Source of the DNA: Nannochloropsis salina CCMP1776 | Lineage: Eukaryota; Sar; Eustigmatophyceae; Eustigmatales; Monodopsidaceae | Length of the DNA stretch: 64,000 nucleotides | Reading direction: 5' to 3' | Assembly (NCBI GenBank): GCA_004565275.1 | Contig: SDOX01000011.1 | Location: 209,881 to 273,880, forward strand | Shown here: one piece after another, positions 58,796-64,000 of the stretch | Layout of the letters: every line of letters begins with the position of its first letter | Position numbering within the stretch: the stretch's first letter is position 1 | The notes under the pieces: generated by a model | What the model was told of the DNA's origin: nothing | Databases searched by the model: none | What the model saw: the letters and a program-made list of their open reading frames with translations, nothing else | Made by a program: the position numbers and the translations under genes

Positions 58796-60352
58796 ATGGA
58801 CACAAATTGTCCCTGTGCCTGCGTAGCAGACGTTGAAGAATCTTCCAATCATCGTGCAGCCAGCAGAGAAAAAGACTCTGCCCCAATAGCGGCCTTACCG
58901 CCAACACTACCCGAGCAAGCACAAGCATCAACGTCCACCTCCGCTCGCCCCCCGTTCAAGCGTGCAGACTCTGTGGATTCCCCGTCTGCGGCAACCAGTA
59001 ACACCGCTGACGCTGGTTTTGAGATTTCTTCTGCATGGTCTGTGGCAGGTATTGGTACATGCATCCAACTCCGTCATCGGGCGTTCGGGCTGCACATCGC
59101 CATGGACATAGGAACTAGCGCTGGGGAGACGCTGGGGGCAGGGCATATCTTTGTCTCGCATGGCCACATTGACCACATCGGTGCTTTGCTAAACCATGCT
59201 CGTGCTCGAACGCTTAGTAACAAACCAGCCAAGTATTATGTGCCTGTTCCGGCCACAGAGCCGCTTCTGCGGGCTAAGGCAGCTTACGAAGCTCTTGATG
59301 GGTGTGCGTTCAATGCCGAGATTGTAGGAGTGGAACCGGGCGATATATGCCGCATCCATCCCAACGTCAGGGTGGAGGTTTTCCCGACGAAGCACCGCGT
59401 CCCCAGCCAAGGGTACGCCATAATCCGTGAAAAGAGCAAAGGCTTAAAGGCCGGGTGCCGTAACCTGTCCTCCCACGAATTGGCGCGTCGCCGGAAGCAA
59501 GGAGAGAGCGTCGTTGAGCTAGAGGACATCGTCGAAGTCGCCTACACGGGAGATACTATCTTGAAAGCTGTACTCGACCAGCCTTTGGTCAGACAGGCCC
59601 GCCTGTTGATTCTTGAGTGCACCTATCTGGAGGGGGAGATTGTATGGGCCCACAGCTGGCACCACGTGCATATGCAAGAAATCGTCAAGCATGCTGCAGC
59701 TTTTGCCAGCAATGAGCGGGTCGTCTGCTGCCACGTGTCCAGGAAGTACAAGCGGTGGGACAATGTCTTGAGGTGCTTCCAGAGCGGCATGGCCCCTGTC
59801 CCCGCACTGGCAGCGAAGATCGGCGTAACCTTGGCCGGATTTGGGAGGACGGAACCTGTGACCTGGCTGGTCGACTACCAACAGGAACAAGCAGCAGCAG
59901 CGATGGCGGCAGCTGCCGCGGCTGCAGGAGAAGGAGGCTCAGGAAGCCCGGTTGGGCACGCCGAGGGGCCGCATCGGGGGCCAAGCGGGGGCAACGTTCA
60001 TCCCAGGCGTGAGAAAGGCGGGGCGGATTTGGAGGATACAGGTGCGCAAAGTGTGGATGCGACACCTGCCGAGGAAACGAGGTGGATGGGATCAAATGGA
60101 GGATTAAAGGATGAGCTCCCCGAGGTGAAGACGAAGGAGGAGGCTAATCGGATGTTGCGGGTCCTGTCGGAGGATCTCGGGCTGCGACCGAGGGTGGAAT
60201 CTTTATTGAATTGCTCGGAGGAACAGGAAGAGGAACAGGGCCAAGGAGAGAAACGACTGCAAGAGCTTAAAGGGGAGAAGAGGGAGTCAGTGGGCAAGGG
60301 GTGGGAGGTCACCTCGGAGCAAAGGGAGGAGGAATCCTCCTTATTCTTTTAA
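58796..60352 (+). CDS. tRNase Z-like metallo-beta-lactamase-fold ribonuclease
   Basis: Endonuclease family that trims tRNA 3' ends. 518 residues. Core (about residues 75-360): ISSAWSVAGIGTCIQLRHRA; HIFVSHGHIDHIGAL with the HxHxDH metal motif at H122, H124, D126 and H127; FPTKHRVPSQGYAI, where His-Arg-Val matches the substrate or metal His region; VAYTGDTILKAVLD; LLILECTYLEGE; and SWHHVHMQEIVKHA supplying further His ligands. The wording is closest to the short plant-type TRZ and to algal RNase Z-like proteins. The exosite arm of true tRNase Z is not obvious, so a related MBL hydrolase is possible. The C-terminal 150 residues are Ala/Gly/Glu-rich and probably disordered. The first 70 residues are polar (Ser, Ala, Thr) and may hold an organelle address. 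Start at the first ATG. Confidence 0.8.
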   Translation: MDTNCPCACVADVEESSNHRAASREKDSAPIAALPPTLPEQAQASTSTSARPPFKRADSVDSPSAATSNTADAGFEISSAWSVAGIGTCIQLRHRAFGLHIAMDIGTSAGETLGAGHIFVSHGHIDHIGALLNHARARTLSNKPAKYYVPVPATEPLLRAKAAYEALDGCAFNAEIVGVEPGDICRIHPNVRVEVFPTKHRVPSQGYAIIREKSKGLKAGCRNLSSHELARRRKQGESVVELEDIVEVAYTGDTILKAVLDQPLVRQARLLILECTYLEGEIVWAHSWHHVHMQEIVKHAAAFASNERVVCCHVSRKYKRWDNVLRCFQSGMAPVPALAAKIGVTLAGFGRTEPVTWLVDYQQEQAAAAMAAAAAAAGEGGSGSPVGHAEGPHRGPSGGNVHPRREKGGADLEDTGAQSVDATPAEETRWMGSNGGLKDELPEVKTKEEANRMLRVLSEDLGLRPRVESLLNCSEEQEEEQGQGEKRLQELKGEKRESVGKGWEVTSEQREEESSLFF

Positions 60353-61239
60353 ACATAGTTTGGGCCTTGCAATTCAAAGTGTGAGTGCAATTAGTGTAAT
60401 AGAGAAAAGAAGGAGAGAGTGCGGAGGGGGAGGGTGAAAAAGTAGAGGAAAGCATTAATAGCAGGCGCGGTTGGCAGTGTTGTGAATAAATAGAGACAAT
60501 TTGAAAAAGTAGACCAGTTGATGCCTTATAAGGACATAGTCGTCTGCCTCTTAAACTATCTCATCATTATAATGGTACGCATGGCGAAGTTTAGTGATCA
60601 CAAATGAGAAAATCTCTGTAGCGGCCCATGCTCGACTCAGCTCAGCTTTCTGCTTTATCATTCCCAAACTCGTTTAAAATGCGAGTTCCAACTACTTGAC
60701 TAATTTGTATTTTTTTCCATATTTCTCATGTGCTTTGACATGTCGCGTGCGTGTCTTCATGCTACACTTTCTTGCACCGAGAGCGTGAGCCGGGATCTCG
60801 CTGGCATCCTCCGCTGCGATAAAGCACCACACGCGAAAACGCGGAGACCGTGGAATAAAATCAACGATCCGTTTTAATAGAATTTCGTCAAGAAGAAAAA
60901 CTCGATCAGATACATCCACAGAGAGACATGTGCAGCGAAGCCCAGCTTTATGTCGCATCGCCTCTTTCGCCGGCTGCTGATTCGAGCGACTCACCCGTAA
61001 AGATGCAGAATGATATCAACGAAGAGAACTGCCACAGGCGTCAAGACCAGGCGTTCTCCAAAGCAACTACCACCATCACGATATTAACACTTCCCCGTCT
61101 TTCTCTTCTCGTTACTCGCACTTTTCATGCAGGAAAAGACATCCCGCCACGCGTTCCAGTGCGTGCATGCCAGGGGAAACGGCGGACGCCAGTTTTGGGG
61201 TCTAGGCGTGTAGCGGCGTGAACATTTCCAAGTCGAGCC
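60353..61239. other. Intergenic, tRNase Z-like to LETM1
   Basis: About 890 bp. Holds 3' UTR and LETM1 promoter. A minus-strand frame at 60692-60994 (ending HEKYGKKYKLVK) and a plus-strand frame at 60928-61221 overlap each other; neither is convincing. Confidence 0.3.
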
Positions 61240-64000
61240 ATGCTTCGACGGAACCCTGCCAAAAGGACCCTGGCACGTGATATCTTGCGGATGGCCTCCA
61301 GGCGCCTGGTCGTTCGTGCCATGCCAGCCCCGGTCTTCAGCAAGGTGGCCAGGGGGTCCCAGCGCGGATCCGTACCGCCCTTTTCCATCTTCAGCATGTT
61401 TCCACCCATCGGGCCTCAAGCATGTCCATACCATGTCTCTGCATTATGGATCTCAGGTAGCCAGTCGGCCACAAGCACATTTGGAGGGATTAGGGCCCTG
61501 TCAATTGATCGCAGGAGACCTTCTAGGGTCCAAGATGAGCGCTTCCCGGCCTCCAGGTTTTTCCTGCCGCAGGAATGCCCCCACGTTTTCCTCCACCCAC
61601 GTCACCTACCGCCTGCCACATCGTCCTTGTCTTTCTCTGGAGCAGGCGCTTGGATCCGTCCCTTCTCCTCTCAACCGGCGCCAAAGCGAGACCCGAAACG
61701 GGAGGAGGCGTCCAAGGCCGCGCCCGTCTCGGGCAGCCATGTTGCCCCAGCGTCCCCATCCTCTTCTTCGACGTCCGCTGCGACCAACGCCCAAACCCCT
61801 CCACGGTACGTGGAGGAGGGCATCAAACCCGAAGACCTGAAGCCTGCGCAGGGCGTGGAGGACCCTCGGAAAGAGGAGAATTCGCCGGCGACGGTGGCGG
61901 GGATCCTGAAACGCTACACCATGAAAGCATTGCACGGCCTCCAGATCTTGCCAGCGGCAATATTTTCCTTCACCGTGACCGCGGGACGCTGGATGATCAC
62001 TTTTGTGGTGGAGACGGTCAAGAACCCGAGTTCTTTGCGGGACCGATGGCTGCACCTGAAGAAGGTAGTGGTGGAGGAATTCCACCACTACAAGCTCGGC
62101 TCCAAAGTCCTGTGGTCGGACATCAAGACCTCGTCCTCCATCGTGAGTCGGGTCCTGCACGGGAATACGCTGAGCCGCCGGGAGCGCCGGCAACTGACGC
62201 GGACGACGGCCGACTTGTTCCGCCTGGTCCCCTTCGCGTTCTTCGTGATCGTGCCCTTCATGGAGCTCCTGTTGCCCTTTGCCCTGAAAATCTTCCCGAA
62301 CATGCTCCCGTCCACGTTCCAAGACAATTTGAAGAAGGAAGAGAATCTGAAGCGCGAGCTGAAAGTGCGCTTGGCCTTGGCAGGCTTCTTGAAGGACACG
62401 CTGGGGGAGATTGCAAGTAAGAAGAAGGGCCAGGGGGAGGGCGAAGGGAAGGAAAGTCCCAATGCCGCCCTCCTGACAGAATTCGTCGAGAAAGCCCGGG
62501 CAGGCACGCACATCTCCACCAATGACATCAACCGGTTCGCCCGCCTCTTCAAGGACGAGCTCACGCTCGACAACATGTCGCGGCCGCAGCTGGCGGGGAT
62601 GTGTGTCTACATGGGCCTCCGTCCCTACGGCAGTGACAATTTCTTGCGCTTCCAGCTTCGAGCGAAGCTGCGGAATCTAAAGGAGGACGATCAACGCATC
62701 GTCTGGGAGGGGGTGGACAACATGAACAAGGCGGAACTGAGGGAAGCCTGCCGGGAACGTGGCATGCGCGCCTACGGCCTGACCCAACTTGGGTACCGGC
62801 GGCAATTGCAGCAGTGGTTGGATTTAAGCATTAACAAGGAGGTACCCATTTCCCTCCTGATCCTCTCCCGGGCATTCACGCTTGACTCCAAATTCACAGA
62901 TCCGGCCGCGGCGGTGGCGGATTCGATCAGCAGTCTGGACGAGGACGTGGTGAACGAGGTTCTGCTCGACGTGGCCACGCGGTCAGAGCTTCAAAACCCG
63001 GACCTCCGGGCCCGAAAATTGGAGAGCATCGAGCGTCAAAACGAGCTGATCGAGGAGGAGCGAAAGCGGGAGGAAGGCCGGAAGAAGAAAGCGGAGGAAG
63101 AGAAAAAGAAAGCGGAGGAAGAGAAGAAGAAAGCGGAGAAAGCGGAGGAAGAGAAGAAGAAGGCAGAGCAGGAAGCGGCGGCCGACACGACAGCCGCGTC
63201 CGCTCCAGGGAAGGAAGTGGAGGACGTCAAACTCGCGGATCCGGCTACAGAGCAGATCAAAGAGGCCGTCGCCCACGCCTCGGCGATGACGGGGAGCAGC
63301 CCTGCCGAGGGGGTGAACCCTCCTCCACCGCCCCCTGCAGAGTTGTTCCCACTCGAGAAAGTCCTGACGGAGAACGAGGTGGTGAGCACGGCGAAGCCCT
63401 CCTTGGACGAGGACGCAGCCAGGCACGCCTCGGGAACCAGCTCGGCCGCCCCTGCGCCAGCATCGTCGATCCTAAGCACGGATTCCTCGGCGCTGGAGGG
63501 GGTGGGGGAGAAGGAAGCGTCGGAAGCGGAGAGGAAGGAGGGAGAAAAGCGGGAGTTGACGGCCGCAGAGATTGCTGCCCTGCGGACCCTGTTGAAGGAG
63601 TCGTCTGTCGAGCAGGAGAAGACGGTTCTTGCCCAGCTCAAAGCAGAGCTTCAGGCCTCACCCTCTGCCAAGGTAGAGGCGGTCCTCGCCGCGGTAAAAG
63701 GGGAGCTGCAGGACACAGGCAAGGAGGCCACGGGCGCTGGAGGGGTGGATGCGGGGAAAGCTACCCTCGGTGCAGGCGCAGGCGCGGGTCCAGAAAAAAC
63801 ACAGCCTGCTTTCTCGTCGGAAAAGACCTCAGATTTGGATTTGACGTTGCCCCCACCGTCCTCCTCTGCCGAGAACGTTCCCGACGCTGCACAAGCCCTG
63901 GCAGCCAGCACTGCACCTGGGGCACAGGAAGCGCCTTCGATCACGTCAGGATCACCCACGTCTTCTGCGTCGCCGGAGGGCAGGCCGCCCGCCTCGCCAG
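61240..64000 (+). CDS. LETM1: LETM1, mitochondrial inner-membrane cation/proton exchange protein (3' end cut by window)
   Basis: One open frame of 920 codons from the ATG at 61240 to the window edge. The N-terminus MLRRNPAKRTLARDILRMAS is a textbook Arg-rich mitochondrial leader, preceded in frame by a TGA at 61219. The conserved core (about residues 215-530) has ILPAAIFSFTVTAG, KVLWSDIKTSSSIV, RRERRQLTRTTADLFRLVPF, the single membrane helix FAFFVIVPFMELLLPFALKI ending FPNMLPSTF, then the matrix ribosome-binding-like domain with LARLFKDE-type helices (INRFARLFKDELTLDNMSRP), MGLRPYGSDNFLRFQLR and RGMRAYGLTQLGYRRQLQQW. These are family signatures. After about residue 605 comes a long charged AEEEKKK helix and then a Ser/Ala/Pro/Glu-rich, presumably disordered tail of over 270 residues, unusually long. 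Role: K+/H+ or Ca2+/H+ exchange and mitochondrial volume. Confidence 0.95.
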   Translation, partial: MLRRNPAKRTLARDILRMASRRLVVRAMPAPVFSKVARGSQRGSVPPFSIFSMFPPIGPQACPYHVSALWISGSQSATSTFGGIRALSIDRRRPSRVQDERFPASRFFLPQECPHVFLHPRHLPPATSSLSFSGAGAWIRPFSSQPAPKRDPKREEASKAAPVSGSHVAPASPSSSSTSAATNAQTPPRYVEEGIKPEDLKPAQGVEDPRKEENSPATVAGILKRYTMKALHGLQILPAAIFSFTVTAGRWMITFVVETVKNPSSLRDRWLHLKKVVVEEFHHYKLGSKVLWSDIKTSSSIVSRVLHGNTLSRRERRQLTRTTADLFRLVPFAFFVIVPFMELLLPFALKIFPNMLPSTFQDNLKKEENLKRELKVRLALAGFLKDTLGEIASKKKGQGEGEGKESPNAALLTEFVEKARAGTHISTNDINRFARLFKDELTLDNMSRPQLAGMCVYMGLRPYGSDNFLRFQLRAKLRNLKEDDQRIVWEGVDNMNKAELREACRERGMRAYGLTQLGYRRQLQQWLDLSINKEVPISLLILSRAFTLDSKFTDPAAAVADSISSLDEDVVNEVLLDVATRSELQNPDLRARKLESIERQNELIEEERKREEGRKKKAEEEKKKAEEEKKKAEKAEEEKKKAEQEAAADTTAASAPGKEVEDVKLADPATEQIKEAVAHASAMTGSSPAEGVNPPPPPPAELFPLEKVLTENEVVSTAKPSLDEDAARHASGTSSAAPAPASSILSTDSSALEGVGEKEASEAERKEGEKRELTAAEIAALRTLLKESSVEQEKTVLAQLKAELQASPSAKVEAVLAAVKGELQDTGKEATGAGGVDAGKATLGAGAGAGPEKTQPAFSSEKTSDLDLTLPPPSSSAENVPDAAQALAASTAPGAQEAPSITSGSPTSSASPEGRPPASP
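63056..63178 (+). repeat. Purine-rich tandem repeat coding AEEEKKK units in LETM1
   Basis: Repeated GCGGAGGAAGAGAAGAAGAA-type units, nearly pure purine on the plus strand. Encodes a charged single-helix or coiled-coil segment; the unit length is a multiple of three, so copy changes keep the frame. Confidence 0.75.

Noticed and set aside
58106-58848. Two abutting minus-strand frames (119 and 128 codons) upstream of the tRNase Z-like gene
   Set aside because: Neither begins with ATG, they overlap the start of the plus-strand gene, and no splice pair joins them convincingly.
60692-60994. Minus-strand frame ending HEKYGKKYKLVK
   Set aside because: Looks mildly protein-like, but no upstream exon with an ATG could be joined, and a plus-strand frame of equal length overlaps it.
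1-64000. Search by eye for transposons, LTR elements, viral remnants, CRISPR arrays and gene-cluster logic
   Set aside because: No transposase, reverse transcriptase, capsid or integrase-like frames, no long terminal repeats, and no spacer-repeat array. Neighbouring genes share no pathway beyond coincidence.

Overview
The window is nuclear DNA from a compact eukaryotic genome, most likely a stramenopile alga of the eustigmatophyte type (Nannochloropsis/Microchloropsis). The reasons are as follows. The genes are eukaryote-specific (eIF3e, Notchless, BTAF1/Mot1, presenilin, sideroflexin, LETM1, A20-type OTU protease). Short GT-AG introns can be read directly in several genes. At least three proteins begin with a signal peptide followed by Phe at the predicted cleavage point, the bipartite plastid address of red-lineage secondary algae. 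The genus is an inference from style, not a database match. No transposon, retroelement, viral remnant, CRISPR array or convincing tRNA was seen by eye.

Layout, 1-25 kb: eIF3e (-, cut by the left edge), a ZIP9-like zinc transporter (+), a probably plastid-targeted histone-deacetylase-family enzyme (+), a spliced metallo-beta-lactamase-fold protein (+), a spliced A20-type OTU deubiquitinase (-), a short spliced ORF overlapping the start of Notchless/NLE1 (+), an RRM-like probably mitochondrial protein (-), a 1.4-kaa coiled-coil protein (+), a four-exon class-3 lipase (-), a previously hidden three-exon gene with a plastid address (-), an unrecognised conserved-looking protein (+) and a TFIIS-N-domain protein (-).

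25-50 kb: a tandem GT2 glycosyltransferase (-), a JmjC/ROX-type oxygenase with a signal peptide (+), a plastid-type C2-lipase (-), a second type II membrane glycosyltransferase-like protein (-), a GH3 glucosidase (+), BTAF1/Mot1 (-), an OB-CCCH-methyltransferase fusion (+), EndoG-type nuclease (-) and presenilin (+).

50-64 kb: sideroflexin (+, two exons), a seven-exon membrane EF-hand protein (+), a His-rich CDF zinc transporter (+), a tRNase Z-like protein (+) and LETM1 (+, cut by the right edge).

The genes are housekeeping functions without operon logic. Themes do recur: zinc transport (two families), lipid hydrolysis (two lipases, one secretory and one plastid), mitochondrial membrane biology (sideroflexin, LETM1, EndoG) and glycan synthesis or trimming (two GTs, GH3). 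The most useful results of reading by hand are the spliced models. Exon phases close exactly for the hidden plastid gene, the EF-hand gene, the lipase, the OTU protease, the MBL protein and sideroflexin. Several introns or intron-like segments are multiples of three without stops, so they hide inside apparently continuous reading frames.
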